A DNA stretch of 9,544 nt from Clostridium sp. CAG:1013 (GTDB lineage: Bacteria > Bacillota > Clostridia > Oscillospirales > Acutalibacteraceae), in the NCBI GenBank assembly GCA_000432995.1, contig HF972679.1:1913-11456 (forward strand), read 5' to 3'. Numbering within the stretch: position 1 is the first letter of the stretch; each line of letters starts with the position of its first letter. The translations under genes and the position numbers were made by a program. Positions 1-5,906 of the stretch are shown here, piece by piece. The notes under the pieces are model-generated. The model saw nothing but the letters and a program-made list of their open reading frames with translations, was not told the DNA's origin and did not search any database.

Positions 1-5
1 GGCCC

Positions 6-50
6 GGATCCACCCGCCTGTGTTCCCGGCGGGGAACGGGTGGGAGATCC
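6..50. other. Two-tier inverted repeat at the window edge
   Basis: GGATC (6-10) pairs with GATCC (46-50), and CACCC (11-15) pairs with GGGTG (38-42), leaving GGA (43-45) as a bulge. An inner GTTCCC/GGGAAC stem (22-27/32-37) sits within it. No T-run follows on the plus strand, so it is a poor match to an intrinsic terminator. None of the three forward frames across 1-90 gives a recognisable protein end. It could be a processing hairpin, or the edge of a repeat that continues outside the window. Its role is unknown. Confidence 0.45.
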
Positions 51-105
51 CAGAAAGATCCAGTAAAACCGGGGCGAGAAAAGGGGTTTAATTCCCGAAA
101 ACCAC

Positions 106-134
106 TTTACAAAGCCATGCGGCTATGATAAAAT
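106..134 (+). promoter_or_regulatory. Sigma-A promoter for rpsO
   Basis: A -35 box TTTACA (106-111) is followed after exactly 17 bases by a -10 box TAAAAT (129-134). The -10 is preceded by TGA (126-128), which gives an extended -10 (TGn). Each hexamer differs from consensus at one position. Transcription would start near 141, leaving a leader of about 100 bases before the rpsO start at 240. Confidence 0.75.
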
Positions 135-140
135 AAGCAA

Positions 141-239
141 GCTGCCCGCTCCTCGGATAAGGGACGACACCGACCCCTACCTGTGGACAGGGTGAATGAT
201 AAAAAAAGCGGCTAAGGCCGCGGAAAAGGTGGAATCATC
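141..239 (+). promoter_or_regulatory. Structured rpsO leader, possible S15 autoregulatory RNA
   Basis: The leader holds a small hairpin, CCTG (180-183) with CAGG (188-191), and a GC hairpin, GCGGC (208-212) with GCCGC (217-221) and loop TAAG. The second hairpin ends just before the ribosome binding site AAAGGTGG (225-232). CTACCT (177-182) can also pair with AGGTGG (227-232, one G-U pair), which would hide the binding site and compete with the first hairpin. S15 is known to repress its own mRNA through leader structures in several bacteria. That this leader does so is an inference from the pairing; I do not match it to a named leader class. Confidence 0.4.
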
Positions 240-503
240 ATGACTAAGACTGAAAAGACCGAGATCATCAAGAAGTATGCCCGCCACGAAGGCGACACCG
301 GTTCTCCCGAGGTGCAGATCGCTGTGCTGACCAAGCGCATCAACGACCTGACTGAGCACCTGCGGGTTAACAAGAAGGACCATCACTCTCGCCGCGGCCT
401 GCTGAAGATGGTCGGTCAGAGACGGAACCTTCTCAACTACCTGACCAAGATCGACATCGAGCGCTATCGCGCCATCATTGCCGAGCTGGGCATCCGTAAG
501 TAA
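240..503 (+). CDS. rpsO: 30S ribosomal protein S15
   Basis: This is the small-subunit primary binding protein that recognises the three-way junction of the central domain of 16S rRNA and nucleates platform assembly. The 87-residue length fits the family (about 88-89). The family core is plain: GDTGSPEVQIAVLTKRIN (about residues 18-35), followed by the HSRRGLL segment and the QRRNLLNYL helix that contact rRNA. The ATG start at 240 has the binding site AAAGGTGG at 225-232. It has its own promoter upstream and is followed after 198 bases by pnp, an order conserved in many bacteria. It is probably cotranscribed in part with pnp, with partial termination in the hairpin-rich spacer. Nothing in the protein looks damaged. 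Confidence 0.98.
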   Translation: MTKTEKTEIIKKYARHEGDTGSPEVQIAVLTKRINDLTEHLRVNKKDHHSRRGLLKMVGQRRNLLNYLTKIDIERYRAIIAELGIRK

Positions 504-516
504 GAGAAAAGCAGCG

Positions 517-566
517 GGCTGTGGCCGCGGGTCTTTGGGCCGGCGTCACAGCCTTTCGCTCTTTTT
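517..566 (+). terminator. Terminator-like hairpin after rpsO
   Basis: GGCTGTG (517-523) pairs with CACAGCC (547-553), and the adjoining GCCG (524-527) pairs with CGGC (541-544). The stem is followed by the T-rich run TTTCGCTCTTTTT (554-566). It has the shape of a leaky intrinsic terminator. It probably reduces, rather than stops, readthrough from rpsO into pnp, because no convincing separate pnp promoter was found in the spacer. Confidence 0.55.
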
Positions 567-584
567 GAGGGGCGGAACTGTTTT

Positions 585-684
585 ACAAGCAAACCAGCCG
601 GAACAACCCCGGCCGGCTTGTTTCCTTGTCAAACAGGACCGCCTTTCTGACAAGAACCGCCCCGGCGTCATTTGGGACCCGGGG
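585..684 (+). promoter_or_regulatory. Tandem hairpins in the pnp 5' region
   Basis: Three further stems follow in series. AAAC-AGCCGG (591-594, 596-601) pairs with CCGGCT-GTTT (613-618, 620-623). CTTGTC (625-630) pairs with GACAAG (649-654), enclosing AGG/CCT (635-637/642-644). CCCCGG (660-665) pairs with CCGGGG (679-684), which overlaps the GGGGAG part of the pnp ribosome binding region. In E. coli the rpsO-pnp spacer carries an RNase III hairpin through which PNPase controls its own mRNA. The similar position suggests, but does not prove, comparable control here. Confidence 0.4.
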
Positions 685-701
685 AGAAAGGAACGTGTGA
701 A

Positions 702-2900
702 ATGTTCGAGAATTTTAGAGTGTTTGAGACAGAACTGGCTGGCCGTCCTCTGGTGGTAGAGACCGGGAAAATGGCCCAGCTGGCCAACGGGGAGTGCCTG
801 GTGCGCTATGGGGACACTGTGGTCCATGTAGCGGTCACCGCATCCGCTAAGCCTCGGGACGGTATCGACTTTTTCCCCCTTTCCGTGGACTTTGAGGAAA
901 AACTTTATTCTGTGGGCAAGATCCCCGGTTCCTTCCTGAAGCGGGAGGGCCGTCCTTCTGAGAAAGCCACCCTTCCCTGCCGTATGATCGACCGGCCCAT
1001 CCGGCCCCTGTTCCCCAAGGATATGCGCAACGACGTTTCCATCGTGTGCACCGTCATGTCCGTGGACCAGGACAATTCCCCGGAGATCGCCGCCCTCATC
1101 GGCACCTCCATCGCCCTGTCCATCTCTGATGTGCCCTGGAACGGACCCATTTCCGGCGTTTCCGTGGGCCTGATCGACGGCGAGTTCGTTATCAACCCCA
1201 CCGCCGAGCAGCGGAAGGTGAGCCAGATGGCTGTCACCGTGGCCTCCACCGACGAGCGCATCGCCATGATCGAGGCAGGCGCCAACGAGGTCTCCGACGA
1301 GGACATGTACAACGGCATCATGGCCGGCCACGAAGCCAACCAAAAAATCATCGAGTTCATCAAGGGGATGCAGGCTGAGATCGGCAAGACCAAGTTTGAA
1401 TATCCCTCCAATAAGCCGGAGCACGAGATGTTCGAGGCTATTCGGGACTACGCCGAGGACGCTGTCCGGGCCGCCCTGGATACCGATGACAAGAACGTGC
1501 GGGACGAGCGCCTGAAGCCCGTCTACGAGGACGTGCATGAGCATTTCGATCCCCTCTATCCTGAGCAGGAAGGCAAGATCGACGAGTGCATGTACCTGAC
1601 CCAGAAGTATGTGGTCCGCCGCTGGCTCCTGGACGAGCAGAAGCGTGTGGACGGCCGCGCCATGGACCAGATGCGTCCCCTGGCCGCGGAAGTGGCTCTG
1701 CTGCCCCGTGTTCACGGTTCCGGTATGTTCACCCGCGGCCAGACCCAGGTGCTCACCGTGGCCACTCTGGGTTCCATGCGGGATAACCAGCTGCTGGACG
1801 GCATCGACGAGGAAGAGAACAAGCGGTATATCCACCACTACAATTTCCCCTCCTATTCCGTGGGTGAGACCAAGCCCAGCCGGGGTCCCGGACGCCGGGA
1901 GATCGGCCACGGCGCTTTGGCCGAGCGGGCTCTGGTGCCTGTGATCCCCAGCGTGGAGGAGTTCCCCTATACCATCCGTCTGGTCAGCGAAGTGCTGTCC
2001 TCCAACGGCTCCACTTCCCAGGCTTCCATCTGCGGCTCCACTCTGGCTCTGATGGACGCTGGCGTGCCCATTAAGGCTCCTGTGGCCGGTATCTCCTGCG
2101 GCCTGATCACCGAGGGCGACCGCTGGATGACCATGGTGGACATCCAGGGCATCGAGGACTTCTTCGGCGACATGGACTTTAAGGTGGGCGGCACCAAGAA
2201 GGGCATCACCGCCATCCAGATGGACCTGAAGATCCAGGGCCTGACCCCCGAGATGGTGAAGGAAGCCCTGGAAAAGACCCACAAGGCTAGAAACTATATT
2301 ATCGACGAGATCCTGCTGAAGGCTATCCCCGAAGTGCGGCCTCAGCTGTCCCGGTACGCTCCCAAGATGCTGTCCACCCTGATCCCCGTGGATAAGATCC
2401 GCGAGGTCATCGGCAGCGGCGGCAAGGTGATCCAGAAGATCTGCGCTGAGTGCGAAGTGAAGATGGACGTGGAAGAGGACGGTCATGTGTTCATCTCCGG
2501 CCTGGATCTGGAGAAGTGCCAGCGCGCTCTGGACATCGTGGACACCATCGTCAACGATCCCGAGCCCGGCTCCTACTACAACGGCCGTGTTACCCGCCTG
2601 ATGGACTTCGGAGCCTTCGTGGAGATCGCCCCCGGCAAAGAAGGCCTGGTGCACATCTCCCGTCTGGACGTGAAGCGCACCGAGAAAGTCACCGACGTGG
2701 TGAACGTGGGCGACATCGTAAAGGTGAAGGTACTGGAGATCGACGATAAGGGCCGGCTGAACCTTTCCCGCCGGGACGCTCTCATCGACCTGGACGGCGC
2801 TGTGCCGGAAAACGAGGTCTCCGAGGGCCGTCCTCCCCGCCGGGAGCATGGCGACCGGAACCGTGACCGCCGCCCCCGCCGGGAGCACCACGATAAATAA
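702..2900 (+). CDS. pnp: Polyribonucleotide nucleotidyltransferase (PNPase)
   Basis: This enzyme degrades RNA 3' to 5' by phosphorolysis and releases nucleoside diphosphates; it acts as a ring-shaped trimer. The 732-residue protein has the full domain order. The first RNase PH domain (about 10-145) carries GKIPGSFLKREGRPSE and the IDRPIRPLFP motif. A helical linker follows, then the second, catalytic RNase PH domain (about 320-540) with FTRGQTQ, FPSYSVGE and SNGSTSQASICGSTLALMDAG. The catalytic residues D486, D492 and K494 lie in IEDFFGDMDFKVGG and match the E. coli numbering. A KH domain has the GXXG loop GSGG at 571-574, an S1 domain begins near 623 (GRVTRLMDFGAFVEI), and a short Arg-rich tail (RDRRPRREH) ends the protein. 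The ATG at 702 is preferred over an in-frame TTG at 672 because AAAGGA (687-692) lies 9 bases before it and the family begins near this Met. Confidence 0.98.
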   Translation: MFENFRVFETELAGRPLVVETGKMAQLANGECLVRYGDTVVHVAVTASAKPRDGIDFFPLSVDFEEKLYSVGKIPGSFLKREGRPSEKATLPCRMIDRPIRPLFPKDMRNDVSIVCTVMSVDQDNSPEIAALIGTSIALSISDVPWNGPISGVSVGLIDGEFVINPTAEQRKVSQMAVTVASTDERIAMIEAGANEVSDEDMYNGIMAGHEANQKIIEFIKGMQAEIGKTKFEYPSNKPEHEMFEAIRDYAEDAVRAALDTDDKNVRDERLKPVYEDVHEHFDPLYPEQEGKIDECMYLTQKYVVRRWLLDEQKRVDGRAMDQMRPLAAEVALLPRVHGSGMFTRGQTQVLTVATLGSMRDNQLLDGIDEEENKRYIHHYNFPSYSVGETKPSRGPGRREIGHGALAERALVPVIPSVEEFPYTIRLVSEVLSSNGSTSQASICGSTLALMDAGVPIKAPVAGISCGLITEGDRWMTMVDIQGIEDFFGDMDFKVGGTKKGITAIQMDLKIQGLTPEMVKEALEKTHKARNYIIDEILLKAIPEVRPQLSRYAPKMLSTLIPVDKIREVIGSGGKVIQKICAECEVKMDVEEDGHVFISGLDLEKCQRALDIVDTIVNDPEPGSYYNGRVTRLMDFGAFVEIAPGKEGLVHISRLDVKRTEKVTDVVNVGDIVKVKVLEIDDKGRLNLSRRDALIDLDGAVPENEVSEGRPPRREHGDRNRDRRPRREHHDK

Positions 2901-2913
2901 ACGGGAAACAACG

Positions 2914-3049
2914 TAAAAGTTTTTGATCAAACTTTTTTCAAAAAGTTTGCGAGGTCTGGAGCGGAGCTCCACGACCTTAAAAGGCGCAAGCCGTAAAAAA
3001 GAAAGTAGCCCTTTCAGCCGCATGCGCCCTTAGGGCGGTAGGCTGGAAG
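2914..3049 (+). repeat. Structured repeat, copy A
   Basis: In order: an AT-rich arm (2914-2945) that contains nested palindromes, such as AAACTTTTT/AAAAAGTTT around 2929-2948; the hairpin TGGAGC-gga-GCTCCA (2957-2971), extended by AGGTC/GACCT; a short GGC-gcaa-GCC hairpin near 2983-2992; an A-rich linker; and a two-tier hairpin. The two-tier hairpin has outer stem 3011-3019/3041-3049 (9 pairs, one G-U) and inner stem CGCCC-tta-GGGCG (3025-3037). The same order of elements appears in copy B on the other strand. Confidence 0.65.
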
Positions 3050-3076
3050 GACGGCCCATTTACACAAAACCAAAAG

Positions 3077-3110
3077 GACACCTGAGCTAAAAACTCGGGT
3101 GTCTTTTTTT
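3077..3110 (+). terminator. Intrinsic terminator of pnp
   Basis: GACACCTGAG (3077-3086) pairs along all ten bases (one G-U) with CTCGGGTGTC (3094-3103) around the loop CTAAAAA. Seven Ts follow (3104-3110). This is a textbook rho-independent terminator, 177 bases after the pnp stop, so pnp transcripts would include the whole of repeat copy A. In the reverse direction the run after the stem is weaker (CCTTTTGGTTTTG), so the main direction is plus. Confidence 0.88.
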
Positions 3111-3129
3111 GGTATGGAGGAAGAGGTCC

Positions 3130-3280
3130 AGCCCCGCGGCCTATCTGCCTGTGGCAGCGTGCGGCCCCGGGGCTTGCATTTCTTTTGTGCTGCGCTTTGC
3201 GCAGCTTTTAGGTCAAGGTCGTGGGATTTCATCCCACACCCTGACAACCTTTTTGAAAAAAGTTTGATCAAAAACTTTTA
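3130..3280 (-). repeat. Structured repeat, copy B
   Basis: Read on the minus strand this has the same parts as copy A: the identical 32-base arm (3280-3249), then the hairpin GTGGGAT/ATCCCAC (3221-3227/3231-3237, 3-base loop), a 7-pair hairpin GCTGCGC/GCGCAGC (3189-3205), an A-rich linker, and a two-tier hairpin. That last hairpin has outer stem 3130-3141/3163-3174 (one C-C mismatch) and inner stem CTGCC-tgt-GGCAG (3145-3157). Several stem positions differ from copy A but stay paired. The orientation is inverted relative to copy A. Confidence 0.65.
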
Positions 3281-3295
3281 TGTTTGCCGTTTCCG

Positions 3296-3324
3296 TTGTA
3301 TTCGATAAACTGATATGGTAACAT
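3296..3324 (+). promoter_or_regulatory. Probable promoter of the SCP2-mnmA-proB operon
   Basis: TTGTAT (3296-3301) and TAACAT (3319-3324) are 17 bases apart, and the -10 is preceded by TGG (3316-3318), giving an extended -10. The -35 is weak (3 of 6 consensus bases). It lies directly downstream of the repeat element and after the pnp terminator, where a new operon promoter is expected. Transcription would begin near 3331, about 33 bases before the start codon. Confidence 0.5.
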
Positions 3325-3363
3325 GGTACTATGACTCTATCATTGGGCAAAGGAGCGATTTTC

Positions 3364-3684
3364 ATGACATTTCAAGAGTATTTCCAGCAGGTGAAAGACC
3401 GGTTCATGGGAGCCGATATCTCCAACGTGGCCGACCCTACCCGTATCCAGATCAATATCACCGGGGAAGCCGCCGGTACTTTCTATGTGGAGATCAAGGG
3501 CGGGAAGCTGTCCATCGAGCCCTATGATTACCACGATCGGGACGTGGAGATCACCATCTCTGACCAGAATTTCTGGAAGATCGTGGAAAAGAAACTGGAT
3601 CCTGTGGCCGCCTTTACATTTGGGAAGCTGAAGGCCCAGGGGGATCTGGGCAAAGCCCTGGAGCTGAAAAAGCTCCTGAAGTGA
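3364..3684 (+). CDS. Stand-alone SCP2 sterol-binding-domain protein
   Basis: The 106-residue product is a single SCP2-type domain, a small alpha/beta fold with a hydrophobic tunnel that binds lipids or other apolar ligands. The sequence shows the family's N-terminal helix, a central beta meander (about 26-66, INITGEAAGTFYVEIKGGKLSIEP), and the typical C-terminal signature FTFGKLKAQGDLGKALELKKLL (85-105). There is no signal peptide or membrane segment, so it should be cytoplasmic. The ATG at 3364 has AAAGGAG at 3349-3355; an in-frame ATG at 3331 lacks a binding site and lies at the predicted transcript start. It is the first gene of an operon with mnmA, 27 bases downstream. The ligand is unknown, and sterols are unlikely in an anaerobic Firmicute. 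Confidence 0.85.
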   Translation: MTFQEYFQQVKDRFMGADISNVADPTRIQINITGEAAGTFYVEIKGGKLSIEPYDYHDRDVEITISDQNFWKIVEKKLDPVAAFTFGKLKAQGDLGKALELKKLLK

Positions 3685-3711
3685 GAGATTTCAACAGAGA
3701 GGAGAGGGCCT

Positions 3712-4812
3712 GTGGAGAAAAAAGCGATCATCGCCATGAGCGGCGGCGTGGATTCCAGCGTGGCGGCCCTGCTTTGTAAACAGCAGGGTTTTGACTGCGT
3801 GGGGGTCACTCTGGCCCTCACCAATAACGAGGACCGGGGCATCCCCCAGGAAAAGACCTGCTGTTCCATCGACGACGTGGCCGACGCCCGGAGCGTAGCC
3901 TTCCGGCTGGACATGCCTTTTTACGTGTTCAACTTTAAGGACGTCTTCCGCCGGGAGGTGATGGACCGGTTTGTGGCCGCCTACGAGCGGGGCCAGACCC
4001 CAAACCCCTGCGTGGACTGCAACCGGTATATCAAGTTTGAGAAGCTGATGCGCCGGGGGGAGGAGATCGGCTACCCTTACGTGGCTACGGGGCATTACGC
4101 CCGGGTGGATCAGGATCCGGAAACCGGCCGGTGGCTGCTGAAAAAGGGCCTGGACGAGAGCAAGGATCAAAGCTACATGCTCTATTCCCTGACCCAGTGG
4201 GAACTTTCTCGGCTGCTGCTTCCCTTGGGGGAGCTGACCAAGGACCAGGTCCGGCAGCTGGCGGAGGAGCACGATTTCATCAACGCCCGGAAGCGGGACA
4301 GTCAGGACATCTGCTTTGTCCCCGACGGGGACTACGCCGCCTTCATTCGCCGGTGGGAGAGCCGCCGGGAAGATCCCAAGGACTTCCCGCCCGGTGAGTT
4401 TGTGGGCACGGAAGGCCAGGTCTACGGGGAGCACAAGGGGATCATCCACTACACCGTAGGCCAGAGGAAGGGCCTGGGGCTTTCCTTCCCCCAGCCTATG
4501 TACGTGTGTAAGATCGACCCCCAGAATAACCAAGTGGTGCTGGGGAAGCAGGAGGAGCTGATGGCCCGGGAGGCCGTGGCGGGAGACATCAACCTGATCT
4601 CCGTGGAGACACTGGACCAGCCCATGCGGATGAAAGCCCGTGTGCGCTACCGCCAGAAAGAGCAGCCCGCTACCGCTTATCAGATCGGTCCGGACCGGCT
4701 GAAGGTGGTATTCGACGAGCCCCAGCGGGCCATTACCCCGGGGCAGTCCCTGGTGCTTTACGACGGGGACGTAGTAGTAGGCGGGGGAAAGATCCTGCCA
4801 GAGGGAGAATAA
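3712..4812 (+). CDS. mnmA: tRNA-specific 2-thiouridylase MnmA
   Basis: MnmA activates U34 of Lys, Glu and Gln tRNAs with ATP and inserts sulfur received as a persulfide, forming the 2-thio group of the wobble base. The 366-residue length is normal. The N-terminal ATP-pyrophosphatase loop SGGVDSSVAA starts at residue 10. The two catalytic cysteines are visible: C103 in PNPCVDCNRYIKF and C201 in SQDICFVPDGDY. Also present are ATGHYAR, KDQSYML (from K151), and a C-terminal beta-barrel with KARVRYRQ and the end motif PGQSLVLYDGDVVVGGG. Translation begins at GTG 3712 with GAGAGGAGAGG at 3697-3707. No cysteine desulfurase gene lies alongside, so the sulfur donor must be encoded elsewhere. It is in an operon with the SCP2 gene and, 43 bases on, proB. 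Confidence 0.97.
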   Translation: MEKKAIIAMSGGVDSSVAALLCKQQGFDCVGVTLALTNNEDRGIPQEKTCCSIDDVADARSVAFRLDMPFYVFNFKDVFRREVMDRFVAAYERGQTPNPCVDCNRYIKFEKLMRRGEEIGYPYVATGHYARVDQDPETGRWLLKKGLDESKDQSYMLYSLTQWELSRLLLPLGELTKDQVRQLAEEHDFINARKRDSQDICFVPDGDYAAFIRRWESRREDPKDFPPGEFVGTEGQVYGEHKGIIHYTVGQRKGLGLSFPQPMYVCKIDPQNNQVVLGKQEELMAREAVAGDINLISVETLDQPMRMKARVRYRQKEQPATAYQIGPDRLKVVFDEPQRAITPGQSLVLYDGDVVVGGGKILPEGE

Positions 4813-4833
4813 CAGGAGAAGGGAAGAAAGGGG

Positions 4834-4848
4834 CCGGGAATTGCCCGG
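4834..4848 (+). promoter_or_regulatory. Hairpin between the proB Shine-Dalgarno and its ATG
   Basis: CCGGG (4834-4838) pairs with CCCGG (4844-4848) around the loop AATTG. The purine-rich AAAGGGG (4827-4833) abuts the stem on its 5' side and the ATG follows at 4856. Without folding, the site is 22 bases from the ATG, which is too far. With the hairpin formed, the distance shrinks to about 7 bases. Alternatively, the TTG at 4841-4843, inside the loop, is used as the start. Confidence 0.4.
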
Positions 4849-4855
4849 AAAGACT

Positions 4856-5644
4856 ATGGAACTGAAAGACGCGGAAATTTTAGTGGTGAAGGTGGGCACC
4901 TCCACCTTGACCTACGAAAACGGAAAAGTAAACCTGGGGCGGCTGGAACAGCTTTGCCGCACCCTGTCGGATCTGCAAAACTCCGGGAAAAAGTTGGTGC
5001 TGGTGTCTTCCGGCGCTATCGGGGTGGGCATGGGTAAGGTAGGCCTGCCTCATCGTCCGGAGGAGACAGAGAAAAAGCAGGCGCTGGCGGCGATTGGCCA
5101 GTGCGAGCTCATGTTCCTCTATGACAAATTCTTTGGGGAATACAATCACACGGTAGCTCAGGTGCTGCTCACCGCGGACGTGGTGGATGAGGACCGGAGC
5201 CGCCGCAATGTACAGAACACCTTTGGAGAGCTGCTCTCCATGGGGGTAATCCCTGTGGTGAACGAAAACGACACGGTGGAAACCAGCGAATTGGAAGGCA
5301 AGAACTTTGGTGACAACGACACACTGTCGGCCATCGTGGCGGGGTTGTGCAGTGCTCAGGGTCTGGTGATCCTGACGGACATCGACGGCCTGTACGACGG
5401 CGATCCCCGCCGTGATCCCAATGCCAAGCGTATTTCCCGGGTGGAGAAGATCACCCCGGCTATTGAGGCGTTGGCAGGCGGGGCCGGGTCCAACCGGGGC
5501 ACGGGAGGCATGGCCACAAAGCTGAAGGCTGCCCGCATCGCTCACGGTCAGGGGATTGCTATGGCCATTGTATCCGGCAGCGACCCTCAAAGCCTGTACC
5601 GGCTTTTAAACGGTGAGGATGTAGGAACCATCTTCCCAGCGTGA
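4856..5644 (+). CDS. proB: Glutamate 5-kinase, short form without PUA domain
   Basis: ProB phosphorylates glutamate to gamma-glutamyl phosphate, the first and feedback-controlled step of proline synthesis. The 262 residues form one amino-acid-kinase domain: VKVGTSTLT near the start (K12), SSGAIGVG (51-58), VNENDTV (135-141), FGDNDTLSAI (151-160), LTDIDGLYDGDP (173-184) and GTGGMATKLKAA (215-226). The protein ends right after the kinase fold (DVGTIFPA), so it lacks the C-terminal PUA domain of the roughly 365-residue forms; shorter PUA-less ProB proteins are known in other Firmicutes. The start is uncertain: ATG 4856 fits homologue starts, whereas TTG 4841 has the better spaced AAAGGGG (4827-4833). 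The stop codon lies in the loop of a repeat hairpin (5636-5650). Confidence 0.95.
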   Translation: MELKDAEILVVKVGTSTLTYENGKVNLGRLEQLCRTLSDLQNSGKKLVLVSSGAIGVGMGKVGLPHRPEETEKKQALAAIGQCELMFLYDKFFGEYNHTVAQVLLTADVVDEDRSRRNVQNTFGELLSMGVIPVVNENDTVETSELEGKNFGDNDTLSAIVAGLCSAQGLVILTDIDGLYDGDPRRDPNAKRISRVEKITPAIEALAGGAGSNRGTGGMATKLKAARIAHGQGIAMAIVSGSDPQSLYRLLNGEDVGTIFPA

Positions 5645-5683
5645 CGCTGGACCCAAGTCGCGCCAGGGGCCGCTCGCTTCGCT
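5636..5683 (+). repeat. Repeat unit 1, overlapping the proB stop
   Basis: The hairpin CCAGCG (5636-5641) with CGCTGG (5645-5650) has the 3-base loop TGA, which is the proB stop codon. After a 3-base spacer comes CAAGTCGCGCCA (5654-5665), then GGGGCCGCTCGCTTCGCT. Units 2 and 4 have the same order: stem with 3-base loop, 3 bases, CRAGTCGCGCCA. Confidence 0.55.
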
Positions 5684-5737
5684 CGGGCTGAGGAGGTCGC
5701 TGACTCGCGTCCGCGGGGTTACATCCTGGGCAAGTTG

Positions 5738-5789
5738 TGGGGGTTGCACCCCAGGCGAGTCGCGCCACGGGCGGCGGGCTTACGCCCGC
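5738..5789 (+). repeat. Repeat unit 2, internal
   Basis: The GGGGT-tgc-ACCCC hairpin (about 5740-5752), a 3-base spacer, CGAGTCGCGCCA (5756-5767) and GGGCGGC are followed by the perfect hairpin GCGGGC-ttac-GCCCGC (5774-5789). Compared with unit 4, the pair closing the first loop is T-A instead of C-G, a compensatory change. A further 7-pair hairpin, TGGACGT/ACGTCCA, lies just downstream (5797-5803/5810-5816). Confidence 0.5.
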
Positions 5790-5906
5790 GCTGATCTGGA
5801 CGTCAGCGCACGTCCACACCGATGGAGTTTCTGTGGCTAACGGCAACAGTGCAGGAGTTAACGAATCCCACACAGTAAAAAAACGCGGACTGCGCGTGAA
5901 GAAATT

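Larger units (their letters stand above)
2914..3280. repeat. Inverted pair of structured repeats after pnp (BIME/MITE-like)
   Basis: The ends are 32-base arms at 2914-2945 and 3249-3280 that are exact reverse complements of each other. Inside the arms the similarity continues in diverged form, so the element consists of two whole repeat units facing each other, with an 80-base centre that holds the terminator at 3077-3110. Imperfect similarity also runs outward past the arms (2902-2913 against 3281-3298). There is no coding potential. The layout resembles a bacterial interspersed mosaic element or a miniature inverted-repeat element. No clear target duplication is visible, and I do not recognise a named family. 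Confidence 0.7.

Noticed and set aside
546..3023. Very long minus-strand open frame (825 codons) opposite pnp
   Set aside because: It is antisense to an unmistakable pnp; His/Val/Leu/Gly-rich low-complexity content is typical of the reverse complement of a GC-rich gene.
3014..3308. Short open frames on both strands within the post-pnp repeat
   Set aside because: They cover hairpins and the terminator, and their sequence is explained by the structured repeats.
3691..4905. Minus-strand open frame of 404 codons opposite mnmA
   Set aside because: It is antisense to mnmA with no motifs; the plus strand carries all catalytic residues.
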